In this document: in pieces, positions 27,110 through 36,655 of the stretch
Position numbering within the stretch: the stretch's first letter is position 1
Layout: every line of letters begins with the position of its first letter
Source: JADKAV01 sp963818505
Lineage (GTDB): Bacteria > Actinomycetota > Actinomycetes > S36-B12 > UBA10799
Assembly (NCBI GenBank): GCA_963818505.1
Contig: CAWFSJ010000005.1
Location: 806,001-870,000 of the forward strand
Direction: 5' to 3'
DNA length: 64,000 nucleotides
Translations under genes and position numbers: made by a program
The notes under the pieces: generated by a model
The model's input: the letters and a program-made list of their open reading frames with translations, nothing else
Database searches by the model: none
What the model was told of the DNA's origin: nothing

Positions 27110-28514
27110 ATGCCGATAGCCGGTCCTCGCCCGCAACCGTCGCGCAGGGTCTTCCTGGCTGGAATGGCTGGCGCCTTCGGTCTGGCGGCGTGCGCACCGG
27201 CCGAGGAGACCGGCGGAAAGCCGGTGGCGGTTCCGGTCACCGACGCAGGCGGCGAGCACCCGAACTTAGTTGTGATCGTCAGCGACGACCACCGCTGGGA
27301 CCACGTCTCCTACCGTCCGGAACACCCCGCGTTCCTCAGCACGCCGAACCTGGACCGGCTGGCCGCCCAGGGCGTGGTGGGCGAGAACGCCTTCGTCACC
27401 ACGGCGCTTTGCAGCCCGTCGCGCGGGACGTTCCTGTCCGGGCAGTACGCGAGCCGCCACGGTGTCCAGAACAACCTGACGTCCTGGAACCCGGCCACCG
27501 AGACGTTCTTCGAACCGCTGATGGCCGCCGGTTACGACTGCGCGTTCATCGGCAAGTGGCACATGCCTGGACAGTTACCCGACCTGCGCGGGGTGAACAC
27601 GTTCATCACGTTCACCGCGGAAGAGGGTCAGGGCAAGTACATCGATTGTCCACTGCTGATCGACGGGGTGATGACCGAGCGGCCCGGGACCTACATCACT
27701 GACGACCTCACGGATCTGGCGCTGGAGTGGATCGCCGCTCGTCCGCCCGGGAAGCCCTACGCCCTGTGGCTGGCGCACAAGGCTGTGCACCACCAGTTCA
27801 TTCCGCCGGAGAGGTTCAAGGGTGCGCTCGCGGACGCCGACCTGTCCGACCTGCCGCCCGAGGCGTTCGCTTTCCAGTCCCTGATGGACGAGAACATCTG
27901 GGAGGGGACGCTGGGCAACCTCAAGACGCTCTACCGGCGCTATTGCGAGACGCTGCTCGGGCTTGACGACGCGGTTGGCCGGGTCCTGGACGAGGTGGAT
28001 CTCGACGACACCTATGTCGTCTACACCAGCGACAACGGCTACTCGTGGGGCGAGCACGTGCTGACCGGCAAGCGCTGGGCCTACGAGGAGAACACCCGCG
28101 TGCCGTTCATCGCCGCCGGGCCGGGCCTGGAACCCGGGAGCCACGCAGGCCATGATCCTCAATGCTGATCTCGCGCCGACCTTGCTGGACTGGGCGGGGG
28201 TCGAGCCGCTACCGGACGCCCAGGGCCAGTCGGTGGCGGGCGTGCTGGCCGGCGACGCGGAGTTGATTCGTGACGAATTCATGTACGAGTACTTCCCCGA
28301 TTACCCGTACCACGTGCCCGGGCTGCAGGCCGTGCGTGATGAGCGGTGGCTCTACGTCGAATACGACACCGGCCCGGCGCCGCAGCTGTTCGACATCGTG
28401 GCCGACCCGCGCACGCAGAACGACCTCGCTGCAGATGAGCCGGCGCGGGTGGCCGAGATGGCAGCGCGGCTGCAACGGCTGCGGGAACGCGTCGATGCTG
28501 GGGACGTCGTATGA
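27110..28514 (+). CDS. Lipoprotein/Tat sulfatase, with a one-base frameshift
   Basis: A sulfatase of the alkaline-phosphatase superfamily. Residues SRRVFLAGMAGAFGLAACAP look like a twin-arginine signal with lipobox. The metal site VVIVSDDHRWD and the formylglycine motif CSPSRG (Cys101, needing maturation by a formylglycine-generating enzyme) follow, with further metal ligands TSDNGYSWGEHV. The frame is lost at 28136-28138: removing one G gives GLEPGATQAMILNADLAPTLLDWAGV..., the normal C-terminal domain, for a 467-residue protein. Both parts are well conserved. The stop overlaps the next gene (ATGA). Confidence 0.85.
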
Positions 28515-29053
28515 AGGCGGTACTGGCGTTGGTGCCCGGCGCCGTGGTGCTGGTCACGTCGCTGTTCGTGCGGACCTTCGCCGGCCGGTACGAGCTGTTG
28601 GGTGCCGCCTACGGACCTCTGCTCAACGCGGGGGTGCTGATGCGCGCGTTCGGCATGTTCGCCGCGGTGATTCTGGTGTGGGGAACGTTGCGCTCGCGCG
28701 GTGCGGGGCGAGGCGTGCTGGCTATGGCGGTCCTGTCCGGGCCGATCACCTACGGAGTCGTGGCTGCCATCGGCGCCCTGGACTTCTTCCCGCCGGGGCA
28801 GGCCGCCTACTACGGGGTGAACCCGATCTTCGTGGCCTCGGTGGCCGGTCAGTGCGCGGCAGCTGGTTTCGCGGAGGTGCTGTGGCGATGGTGGTCGCGC
28901 CGGCGCGGGCGGCAGGTGGGTCGGCTGGTGACCTGGGGTGTCGCCGCGGCTGTTCTCGGCGGCCTGAGCGTGGTGTTCTTCACGGTGTTGTTCCAGGGCG
29001 GGGTGCCGTTCTTCTACGTCTACCAGCGCGGGTACTTGTTGCTGTTCACGTAG
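28511..29053 (+). CDS. Membrane protein of unknown function downstream of sulfatase
   Basis: A 180-residue protein with five hydrophobic segments, including LVPGAVVLVTSLFVR, MFAAVILVWGTL, VAAIGALDFFPPGQAAYYG and LVTWGVAAAVLGGLSVVFFTVLF. No family is recognised. ATG overlaps the sulfatase stop by four bases, so it is translated with the sulfatase and may assist it at the membrane; that is inference from position only. Confidence 0.65.
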   Translation: MKAVLALVPGAVVLVTSLFVRTFAGRYELLGAAYGPLLNAGVLMRAFGMFAAVILVWGTLRSRGAGRGVLAMAVLSGPITYGVVAAIGALDFFPPGQAAYYGVNPIFVASVAGQCAAAGFAEVLWRWWSRRRGRQVGRLVTWGVAAAVLGGLSVVFFTVLFQGGVPFFYVYQRGYLLLFT

Positions 29054-29225
29054 TGGCTCGGTGCGGTGCGGCGCCGGTGGGTCTGGGCAAGCATCTGTCG
29101 GTCTGGGCGACGAATGTTTGCCCGGATCACTCCGCGGGCGGTGGTTCTGGGCGTTGGCTGCCCGGAATCGTCAGGTTGGACGCCCCCGCAGCCATCGGCG
29201 TGCCAGCCGGATACAATCGTCGGAG

Positions 29226-29301
29226 GCGCCCGTAGCTCAACGGATAGAGCATCTGACTACGGATCAGAAGGTTAGGGGTTCGAATCCCTTCGGGCGCGCC
29301 A
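29226..29301 (+). tRNA. tRNA-Arg(ACG)
   Basis: A 76-nt tRNA: acceptor GCGCCCG/CGGGCGC, discriminator G, CCA encoded (29299-29301). Anticodon arm TCTGA/TCAGA with loop CTACGGA, anticodon ACG; T arm AGGGGTTCGAATCCCTT. The A34 is expected to be converted to inosine to read CGU, CGC and CGA. Confidence 0.97.
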
Positions 29302-29304
29302 AGG

Positions 29305-29327
29305 AACCCCTGGGCGAACCAGGGGTT
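29305..29327 (+). terminator. Hairpin terminator after tRNA-Arg
   Basis: A 9-bp stem, AACCCCTGG with CCAGGGGTT, and a 5-nt loop, starting 4 nt after the tRNA CCA. A short T-rich tract (TCGGTTTT) follows. It may also serve as 3' end for the convergent Uma2 gene. Confidence 0.8.
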
Positions 29328-29340
29328 TCGGTTTTGCGGC

Positions 29341-29877
29341 TCAGATCTGCGCGAGTTCCGCCGGGTTGAGCGTGATCGGGAACGGGGCGGTAACCCTGAT
29401 GGTCTGGTCGCCGATAGCCATCGCGGCCTGCGAGTAGCGTCCCTCGACGAGTTCGAGGACCGTGATGGATGGTCGCGAGGGATTGACCAGCCAGTAGGAA
29501 GCGACGCCGTACTCCTCGTAGAGCGTGCGTTTGCGGCCCTCGTCCAGCCACCCCGTGGACGGCGAACGCACCTCGACGGCGAGCAGGGGGGCGGTGGGCA
29601 GGTCCCGCTGGGTGAATGCCTCTGTGGGTGCGACGAGAAGGTCGGGCTCGACCACGTTCGGTCCCAGAGCGACGGCGAACGGTGCGAGGAGGACCTTGAG
29701 GCCCGTTTCGCGACTTGCGTTCACGAGTGCGATATGCAGCGCTCCGACCATGCTCTGGTGTGGCAGTCCGGGCGGCGGGGTCATGACGAATGCGCCGTCG
29801 ATGAGTTCGTGCCGCAGGCCGTCGTCGGGCAGCGCGTCGAGGTCGTCGCGGGTGAGCATGATGGCCATGACTGACAT
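29341..29877 (-). CDS. Uma2-family (DUF820) PD-(D/E)XK nuclease-like protein
   Basis: A 178-residue protein with the Uma2 pattern. An N-terminal PDDGLRHELIDGAFVMTP block is followed by VVEPDLLVAP and then LLAVEVRSPSTGWLDEGRK.TLYEEYGVASYWLVNP. The EPD, EVRS and K residues are the restriction-like active site. The family is abundant in cyanobacteria and in actinobacteria; the role is unsettled, and most are stand-alone. ATG 29877 has GAAGGAGGC 4 nt upstream. There is no partner toxin or transposase next to it. Confidence 0.88.
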   Translation of the reverse strand: MSVMAIMLTRDDLDALPDDGLRHELIDGAFVMTPPPGLPHQSMVGALHIALVNASRETGLKVLLAPFAVALGPNVVEPDLLVAPTEAFTQRDLPTAPLLAVEVRSPSTGWLDEGRKRTLYEEYGVASYWLVNPSRPSITVLELVEGRYSQAAMAIGDQTIRVTAPFPITLNPAELAQI

Positions 29878-29982
29878 GGTGCCTCCTTCGTTTCCACTCG
29901 TCCAGACTGCCCGGATCAGACGATGCGAGTCGCCGCTCATCCACAGGGGAAGCCCGGCGGCATCGGTGGCTAGCCTGAAGTC

Positions 29983-30225
29983 GTGAAGTGGGTCGTTCTT
30001 GCCGTTGTCGTGGCGCTCGTCCTGGACAGGTTGCTCCTGGCCGCCGAGCGTCGGGGATGGATCTACTACCGCGAGCACAAGCCCACGTCCGGCTCGGCTT
30101 CCGCAGCCGCCTTCGGGCCGATGGCTGAGATCTTCCAGCCGGGGCATCAGGTCGTCGTCGAAGAGCGCCAGCGTCAGGAGAATGTGCGGCGTACCTCGGA
30201 GGACGGCGCCCCACCTCGGCCGTGA
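29983..30225 (+). CDS. Small membrane-anchored protein, DUF6191-like
   Basis: An 80-residue protein with one N-terminal transmembrane helix (VLAVVVALVLDRLLLAA) and a polar tail. SASAAAFGPMAEIFQPGHQVVVEERQRQE with the terminal EDGAPP resembles small actinobacterial proteins I know as DUF6191. Function unknown. Start GTG at 29983. It is divergent from the Uma2 gene. The identification is by short motifs only. Confidence 0.6.
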   Translation: MKWVVLAVVVALVLDRLLLAAERRGWIYYREHKPTSGSASAAAFGPMAEIFQPGHQVVVEERQRQENVRRTSEDGAPPRP

Positions 30226-30324
30226 AGGGGCTGATTGCCTGCGGCTTCAAACAGGTCCGGCTGTCGCCGCCCGCCTCGTCAACGGACGCGTATCCGCGCT
30301 CCCGCCCACGGGTAGCCTCGGGGT

Positions 30325-31034
30325 ATGGAGGGAACCTGGCATCCCGACCCCACCGGCCGCCACGAAGCGCGGTACTGGGACGGCGAGGTGTGGACGACGT
30401 GGGTGAGTGACGGGGGTCGGACTTCCGAGGACGACGTCGCCTGGCCCGAGCCGCCGGAGGAGGCGGGCCTCGGTCTGCGTTCGGGATACCTGCGCTACTT
30501 CCGACAAGGGGGCGGCCCCTGGCCGATCGTCGATCTCTCCGGCGCTCAGGCCGGATACCTCACGCGCAGTTCCTTCTCGCTGACCGGGCGCTCGATCACC
30601 GTGTGGGACATGGCCAACGCGGCCTGGGTGACGGTCAAGCAGAGCATCAGCGGAACCGTGATCGCCCTTTCGGACCAGGAGGTGGGCCGCATCCAGTGGC
30701 ATGGGATCGGCTCGTTGAGCACCGTGGACATCTCGGTGCATCTGGGGGACGGATGCGGGCCCGGATGCGCGCCAAGCGTGAGGACTTCGCCGACGGTACG
30801 GCCGTGATGACAGATCCCGCCGGCACGCCGCTGCTGTCGCTGGCCATCACTTCCGAGCGGGACATGCGCATTCTGACGCTGCAGCGACTTGTCGGACTGC
30901 CCGGCGACTACGAGTACGCGGTCCAGTCGGTGGTCCCCGCGATCATCCTCGAGCTGGACAATCGCAGCTCGTTCAAGTCCACCCACGACGACGTTGGCAG
31001 CAACTTCAGCGGCCGTAGCCCCTGGCCGCAGTGA
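30325..31034 (+). CDS. DUF2510 domain protein with beta-rich C-terminus, one-base frameshift
   Basis: The N-terminus GTWHPDPTGRHEARYWDGEVWTTWVSDGG is a DUF2510 domain, usually a membrane- or wall-proximal sensor module. A ~180-residue beta-rich region follows (VDLSGAQAGYLTRSSFSL..., later TAVMTDPAGTPLLSLAITSERDMR) that may be LURP-one/scramblase-like, a weak match. The frame breaks at GGGGG 30744-30748; adding one G joins VHLG to GRMRARMRAKREDF and gives 236 residues. The stop lies inside the VapC remnant on the other strand, so the last ~10 residues may not be original. Confidence 0.62.
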
Positions 31035-31310
31035 TCAGGCAGTCGATCAGGCGGCGGACGGTGACACCCGACGCGCTCGGATGGCGGTAAGTGCGGCGGC
31101 CATGTGTCGTAGTGCCGGGCCTCGGTCGGCAGGATAGAGGCGCGCGCCGGGAGGCCCCGGAGGCTGGCGAGATGTGCCTCCGATCGAGCACAAGCGAAGA
31201 CCTCCATGCGTACCGGGTGACAGGTCGCGATGTCCGACGCGAGAAGGGCATCCACCCTCTGGTAGGCGGTACTGCCGGTGTCACGCCTGAACTCGATCCA
31301 GGCTGACTGT
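31024..31310 (-). pseudogene. Decayed VapC (PIN domain) toxin gene
   Basis: The minus-strand frame reads SAWIEFRRDTGSTAYQRVDALL, then ATCHPVRMEVFACARSEAHL, then LRGLPARASILPTEARHYD, the normal order of a VapC PIN ribonuclease. After RHYDT the reading shifts to another frame giving YRHPSASGVTVRRLIDCLITA, the C-terminal VapC motif. The N-terminal catalytic aspartate (usually VDTSAW) is replaced by a non-matching sequence, and no start codon or VapB antitoxin is visible. The gene is dead: frame break, lost 5' end and lost nucleolytic Asp. It overlaps the end of the DUF2510 gene. Confidence 0.72.
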
Positions 31311-31453
31311 CGGGTCCGACGACCGCCCGACAGCAACAGGTGATCACCGGTTCCTTTCCACCAAGTGAACGGTGAGTGATTCCCACACCGCGGGTGACCG
31401 GGCAGGCGCCTTCGGGGGTGATGATGAGCGAGCCAGCCGGTGAGAGGAGTCGC

Positions 31454-34108
31454 ATGACCAAGGCCAGAACCGCAGAACACTCCCGTCTGGGGGAGGCCAT
31501 GGGTACAGCCGAAGCAGACCTGTTCTCCGCGAACCCGTGGTACGAGTGGGGACCGTATCTGAGCGAGCGGGCGTGGGGAACGGTGCGCGAGGATTACTCG
31601 GCGGACGGGGATGCGTGGCGTTCCTTCCCGCACGACCATGCGCGGTCGCGGGCATACCGCTGGAACGAGGACGGCATGGCGGGCATCAGTGATGTCCGGC
31701 ACCAGCTGTGCCTGGCGCTTTCCTTGTGGAACGGGCGTGATCCCATCCTGAAGGAACGGATGTTCGGGTTGACCGGGCCCGAGGGCAACCACGGAGAGGA
31801 CGCGAAAGAGTACTGGTGGTACCTGGAGGGCCTGCCCAGCCACGCCCTGCTGAAATGGCGCTACCACTACCCGCAGGCTGAGTTCCCGTACGACCAACTC
31901 GTCAATCACGGCCGCGGTCTGCAGGATCCCGAGTTGGAGCTGCTGGACACCGGCGTGTTCGACGACGATCGCTACTGGTCGGTGGAGGTCACGTACGCCA
32001 AGGCCGCACCCACAGATGTCCACATGCTTGTGAGCATCACGAATCACGGTCCCGAGACCGAGACACTGCATGTGCTGCCGACGCTGTGGTTCCGCAATAC
32101 GTGGACGTGGGCAGAGGGGATGCGCCCGCGCATCTCGTGGGTGGATGGTGGCCTGCAGGTCAGCGACCACGCACTCGCCGGGTACCGATTGGAGTGCGCG
32201 CCCGGCCCGGATGGGGTCACGCCCGAACCCTTGTTCTGCGAGAACGAGACGAACGAGGCCCGCCTCTACGGCGGTGAGAACGCCACGCCGTACCCCAAGG
32301 ATGGCATCAACGACCACGTTGTATCCGAAGCGGCGACGGTCAATCCTGGCTTGGAGGGCAGCAAAGCCGCTCTTCGATACCAGGTGTCGATTCCGCCGGG
32401 GGAGACGGCCGAACTTCGACTGCGGCTGCACGCGCCCGGCGGGGCGCGGACGAGGTGGGCTGGCAAGGCGTTCGACAAGGTCATCGCCGCCCGGGAGGCT
32501 GATGCCGATGAGTTCTACTCGGCCATCGCCCCCGCGGACACTGCGCCGGAGACGATGCGCATCCTGCGGCAGGCCAGCGCGGGTCTGGTGTGGAGCAAGC
32601 AGATGTATCCGTACGACGTACGCCGATGGCTTGATGGTGACCCTGCGATGCCGCCTCCGCCGCCGCAGCGTCTGACCGGCCGCAACCACAACTGGCGCAA
32701 CCTGGACGCCTTCGACGTCCTGGCGATGCCCGATCCCTGGGAATACCCGTGGTTCGCGGCGTGGGACCTCGGCTTCCACGCCGTCGCCTGGGCCCATCTC
32801 GATCCCGCGTTCGCCAAGTACCAGCTGCTCGTCCTGCTCCGCGAATGGTTCCAGCACCCCAACGGTGCCTTGCCGGCGTACGAATGGAACTTCGACGATG
32901 TGAACCCACCTGTTCATGTGATGGCCGCCTTGCGCGTCTACCGCATCGACGGGAGTCAGGACCGGGAGTTCCTGGAGCGTGTGTTCCAGAAACTGCTCGT
33001 CAACTTCACGTGGTGGCTCAACCGACAGGATGCCGACGGCAACAACATTTTCAGCGGTGGATTCCTGGGCCTGGACAACATCAGTCCGCTCGACCGCTCG
33101 AACCTGCCGGAAGGAGTCACGCTCGAGCAGGCCGACGGCACCGCGTGGATGGCCTACTACGCGCTCTCGATGCTGGTCATCGCCATCAATCTCGCCGAGG
33201 AAAACCCGGTGTACGAGGACATGGTGATCAAGTTCCTCGAGCACTTCCTGCAGATCTCCCAGGCACTGTCGGCACAGGGACTCTACGACCCGGAGGACAT
33301 GTTCTTCTACGACCAGCTGGAACTGGCCTCCGGAGAGACGATCCCGGTCACGGTACGCACCATCGCGGGTCTCATCCCGATCCTGCCGTCTGTGCCGCTG
33401 CCGATAGCAGACGAGTACGGATCCGCGGGGCTTCGGCACCGGATCCAACGCATCAGGCGGAACTGGCTGGAGCAAGGCGGCAGTCTCGTGGGCCGCGTGC
33501 ATCAATCCGGCGACCGGCGGACCGTGCTCGTGTCCACGGTGGATCCTGATTCATTGCCACAAGCCCTGTCGGAGTTCTTCGATGAGGATGCCTTCCTGTC
33601 ACCCCATGGTCTGCGGTCGGTGTCCAAGCGCTATGAAGGCAGGCCGTTCACGGTCCAGAGCATCCCCGGCGCCAGCATCGACTACGAACCGGCGGAGTCC
33701 CGTACCGGCATGTTCGGGGGGAACTCGAACTGGCGTGGCCCGGTCTGGATGCCGGTGAACCACCTGGCCATCCGGCAGCTGGCGTCGCTTCAGACGTTCT
33801 TCGGGGACGAGGTGACCGTCGAGTATCCGACCGGGTCCGGGAACCAGTTGAGTTACAAGCAGGTCGCTCAGGATCTGGCAGATCGCTTGCTCTCCATATG
33901 GCTGCCGGGCCCGGATGGACGCCGCCCGGTCTACGGCGGGGTAACCAAACTGCAGGAGGACCCCGCGTGGAAGGACAACCTGTTGTTCTTCGAGTACTTC
34001 CATGCGGACAACGGTGCCGGCCTCGGGGCCATGCACCAGACCGGCTGGACTGCGCTGGTGATCGACCTGATCGCGGACCCACCAGGATCCTCCAGTAGGT
34101 GTAGGTGA
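31454..34108 (+). CDS. GH63-family-like glucosidase (MGH1-type)
   Basis: An 884-residue cytoplasmic enzyme. C-terminal (alpha/alpha)6-barrel blocks are clear: NPWEYPWFAAWDLGFHAV with the catalytic Asp region, NWRGPVWMPVNHLAIRQL, and FFEYFHADNGAGLGAMHQTGW with the catalytic Glu region. These are the signatures of GH63/mannosylglycerate-hydrolase-type glycosidases. An N-terminal beta-sandwich domain (residues ~15-270) is also present. Substrates in this family include glucosylglycerate, mannosylglycerate or oligosaccharides. ATG 31454 is picked because GAGAGGAG is 5 nt upstream; an ORF start exists at 31376. There is no signal peptide. Confidence 0.82.
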   Translation: MTKARTAEHSRLGEAMGTAEADLFSANPWYEWGPYLSERAWGTVREDYSADGDAWRSFPHDHARSRAYRWNEDGMAGISDVRHQLCLALSLWNGRDPILKERMFGLTGPEGNHGEDAKEYWWYLEGLPSHALLKWRYHYPQAEFPYDQLVNHGRGLQDPELELLDTGVFDDDRYWSVEVTYAKAAPTDVHMLVSITNHGPETETLHVLPTLWFRNTWTWAEGMRPRISWVDGGLQVSDHALAGYRLECAPGPDGVTPEPLFCENETNEARLYGGENATPYPKDGINDHVVSEAATVNPGLEGSKAALRYQVSIPPGETAELRLRLHAPGGARTRWAGKAFDKVIAAREADADEFYSAIAPADTAPETMRILRQASAGLVWSKQMYPYDVRRWLDGDPAMPPPPPQRLTGRNHNWRNLDAFDVLAMPDPWEYPWFAAWDLGFHAVAWAHLDPAFAKYQLLVLLREWFQHPNGALPAYEWNFDDVNPPVHVMAALRVYRIDGSQDREFLERVFQKLLVNFTWWLNRQDADGNNIFSGGFLGLDNISPLDRSNLPEGVTLEQADGTAWMAYYALSMLVIAINLAEENPVYEDMVIKFLEHFLQISQALSAQGLYDPEDMFFYDQLELASGETIPVTVRTIAGLIPILPSVPLPIADEYGSAGLRHRIQRIRRNWLEQGGSLVGRVHQSGDRRTVLVSTVDPDSLPQALSEFFDEDAFLSPHGLRSVSKRYEGRPFTVQSIPGASIDYEPAESRTGMFGGNSNWRGPVWMPVNHLAIRQLASLQTFFGDEVTVEYPTGSGNQLSYKQVAQDLADRLLSIWLPGPDGRRPVYGGVTKLQEDPAWKDNLLFFEYFHADNGAGLGAMHQTGWTALVIDLIADPPGSSSRCR

Positions 34109-34263
34109 TGACCGCCGGGCAGCACCAGAGGAGGCCCGGACTGTTGGCCAGGGATGCCAGGTCAGGTGCCCCCGAAGGGTGACCGGCGAGTTGAACGACC
34201 GGCCGATGGATGCGCCACCGCGGACGGTTAGCCTTGATCAATCTTGACGAGGTGAGGGTTTCG

Positions 34264-36076
34264 ATGCGACGACTACTGCTGATGCTGCTGTTCGGTGTGG
34301 GCTTGGTGCTGCTGCCTCAGGCAGTGGCCAGCGCCGCCGACTTCACGGTGAACAGCAACGGCGACCAGACCGACGCGGTCCCCGGCAACGGAACCTGCGC
34401 CACAGCGGGCGGGGTGTGTACGCTGCGTGCGGCCGTCGTGGAGGCCGAGGCGTTGACGGGCCCGGACACCGTCACCGTCCCAGCGATGACTATCTCGTTG
34501 AGCAGCCAGTTGTCGATCACCAAGACCGTCAGCGTCGCCGGCGCCGGCGCCCGGTCCACGATCATCACGGGCACCCCAGGTCACATCCTGGTCGGCATCG
34601 GCGGGGGTGACGTGACGCTGCGGGACCTGGCGCTGCAGGATGCGTCCTCAACTGGCGTCGGTGGCCTGGGTGTCTTCCAGACTGGTCCAGCGGCCACGCG
34701 ACTGATCCGCGTCCGCGTGTCGGGCCACTCCGTCAGCAGGCCGATTGGCGACGCATACGCCCCTGTCTATGTGTCCGGCGGGGAGATGTCGGTCATTGAT
34801 TCAGCGATCACGGGCAATACGACGAAGACGCCGGACGACGTCAACGGAGGCGCTCTCTACGCCTACGGCGATGGGACCAAGGTGTCGATCTTGAACTCCA
34901 CCATCTCCAACAACACGTCCATCAGCACGGGGGCACCTGGGAGCCTGGTGCACGGCGGCGCAGTCATGTCGACACAGAAGGCGACAGTGACGATCAGTGG
35001 GTCGACGATCGCCAACAACACGGCGACCAACGACGGCTCGATCGCGGCGTACGGAGGGAACCTGTTCGCGTTCGACGCCGCCCCGATCACGGTGGATAAC
35101 TCGATCGTCAGCGGCGGGGTCTCCGATCTGACGACCTACAACAACTGCTTCAACGACGTCTTCTTCACGGGCCGAAACATCGTCTCCGACACCACCTGCG
35201 GCGCCGCCGGCCCGAGCATCACGATCGCCGGATCCGCTACTCACCCCGCTAGCCGCAAATGGTGGTCCGACGGATTCCCGGCGCCCGGGGATCGGCAGCC
35301 CTGCTGTCGACGCGGCCGCTGCGTGTGTCGGCGCAGCTGACCAGCGCGGCCAGGCCCGCCCAGTCGGGGCTGCCTGTGATCTGGGATCGGTGGAGGTGGG
35401 CGCTGACGTCCAGGTACGTCAGTCAGTGTCCAACACGGCACCGGCCCCGGGTTCGGACATCGTGTTCACCGCGACGTTGGACAACGCCGGAAAGGACGTG
35501 GCCGTCGGCGCCACGCTCACCATGGATGTCAAGGGGGCCGCACAGATCGTTTCCGCGACCCCGACATCGGGCTCGTGCTCAGTGGCTGGCACCACGGTGA
35601 CGTGCGGACTGGGTGAGCCGCTCAGCGGTTCTTCGCCCCAGGTCCTGCTGGTCGTGCGGGCACCGTCGTCGGGTGCGGTGACTTCAACGGTTGGTGCCGT
35701 GTCGCAGTTACCCGATCCGGCGCCCGGCAACAACTCGGCGGCAACCACGGCCTCCGTATCGGGCAGTGGTCCGGCGGTCACCCGGTGCGCCAACGTCATC
35801 AAGGGCAACGCCAAGTCCAACCGCCTCAAGGGAACGGCCGGCGGCGACAAGATCTCCGGCAAGGGCGGCAAGGACGTATTGCTCGGCCGCGGTGGGGATG
35901 ACTGCCTGCTGGGGGGCAAGGGTCGGGACAAGTACTCCGGCGGCTCCGGGGCCGACACCATCCGCGCGAAGGACAAGACCCGCGACGTCATCCGGTGCGG
36001 TGCGGGCCGCGACGTCGTGTTCGCCGACAAGGTCGACCGGGTCGGCAAGGACTGCGAGCGTGTGCGCCGACGGTAG
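34264..36076 (+). CDS. Surface protein: CSLREA-like/beta-helix plus RTX-like repeats, one-base frameshift
   Basis: Signal peptide (LLMLLFGVGLVLLPQAVASA), then DFTVNSNGDQTDAVPG...CTLRAAV (CSLREA-like start) and beta-helix rungs of the choice-of-anchor Q type up to ~320. A second frame continues with LAANGGPT, GSPAVDA and ADQRGQARPVGAACDLGSVEVG, then a DUF11/CARDB-like beta domain (SDIVFTATLDNAG...). The C-terminus is GGDKISGKGGKDVLLGRGGDD-type RTX calcium-binding repeats. Removing one G of the pair at 35230-35231 fuses both parts into 603 residues. It is probably exported and displayed. GAGGTGAGGG precedes the ATG. Confidence 0.75.
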
Positions 36077-36086
36077 GGTGCGCGCC

Positions 36087-36584
36087 ATGTGGCGGTCCCT
36101 TCGTGCGAGTGCTCTGCTCACGGTGTTGTTCGTTCTGGTCGGCTCGTCTGGGGCGTCGGCCGGAGAGATCACATCCGAGGGCTTTCGCAGTGACACGGCC
36201 GGGGACACCTACGTCACCTTGGGCATCTTCGCCGACTTCGGTACGCAACTGCTCGGGTTCAACACCACCGAGCAGGGAACCACGACGATCGGTGCCGGGT
36301 ACGAGGAGGTGTCGGTTCAGCAGGATGTCCAAGACCGGCGCCCCGGCCAGTGCAGCCAGGGTTTGTCGCGCGGCGAGTGGTCGTGTGCGCTCGCGACGGC
36401 TCCCACCGGCAGCCGGTTCGTGATTCGCGGCCATGCCGGCGACGACACGATCACCGAAAGCGGCTGCAACCACACGGGCATGTCCGACATGCTCGCCGCC
36501 TGGCCGAACGGGTCGGAGTGCCCGCGCAACGGTGTACCCGGTCGTACGTCGGCTTCGGACTCGCGCCTTTCGGTGAAGATGTGA
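36087..36584 (+). CDS. Secreted protein of unknown function
   Basis: A 165-residue protein with a signal peptide (SALLTVLFVLVGSSGASAG) and a mature part with several cysteines (GQCSQG, WSCALA, GCNHTG, SECPRN), probably disulfide-linked. A stretch GHAGDDTITES is RTX-like (GxAGDDT), like the repeats in the preceding gene, suggesting related calcium-binding surface proteins. It starts 10 nt after the stop of that gene, so they are probably cotranscribed. The 3' end is part of a perfect inverted repeat. Confidence 0.6.
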   Translation: MWRSLRASALLTVLFVLVGSSGASAGEITSEGFRSDTAGDTYVTLGIFADFGTQLLGFNTTEQGTTTIGAGYEEVSVQQDVQDRRPGQCSQGLSRGEWSCALATAPTGSRFVIRGHAGDDTITESGCNHTGMSDMLAAWPNGSECPRNGVPGRTSASDSRLSVKM

Positions 36585-36613
36585 CACGTCACGTCGCACA
36601 TCTTCACCGAAAG
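36567..36613. repeat. 47-bp inverted repeat overlapping a stop codon
   Basis: Arms CTTTCGGTGAAGATGTG (36567-36583) and CACATCTTCACCGAAAG (36597-36613) are exact complements around a 13-nt spacer. The arm encodes the last residues of the secreted protein; the TGA stop (36582-36584) is at the loop edge. No T tract. It could act as a terminator or protective hairpin, or be an inserted palindromic element; it does not match the 68-bp family. Confidence 0.8.
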
Positions 36614-36655
36614 CCGCGCGGCGGCTCGTCGGCGACAGAGCCGGTGACACCGTGA

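Noticed and set aside
29226..29301. Integration hotspot at tRNA-Arg
   Set aside because: No integrase, no direct repeat of the tRNA 3' end was noticed nearby, and gene content on both sides is chromosomal in type.
29341..29877. Uma2 protein as part of a transposon or toxin module
   Set aside because: No partner gene, inverted repeats or duplication flank it; tRNA-Arg next to it lacks a repeated 3' end that would indicate integration.
31024..31310. Functional toxin-antitoxin locus
   Set aside because: Only VapC fragments in two frames, no antitoxin, catalytic residue lost.
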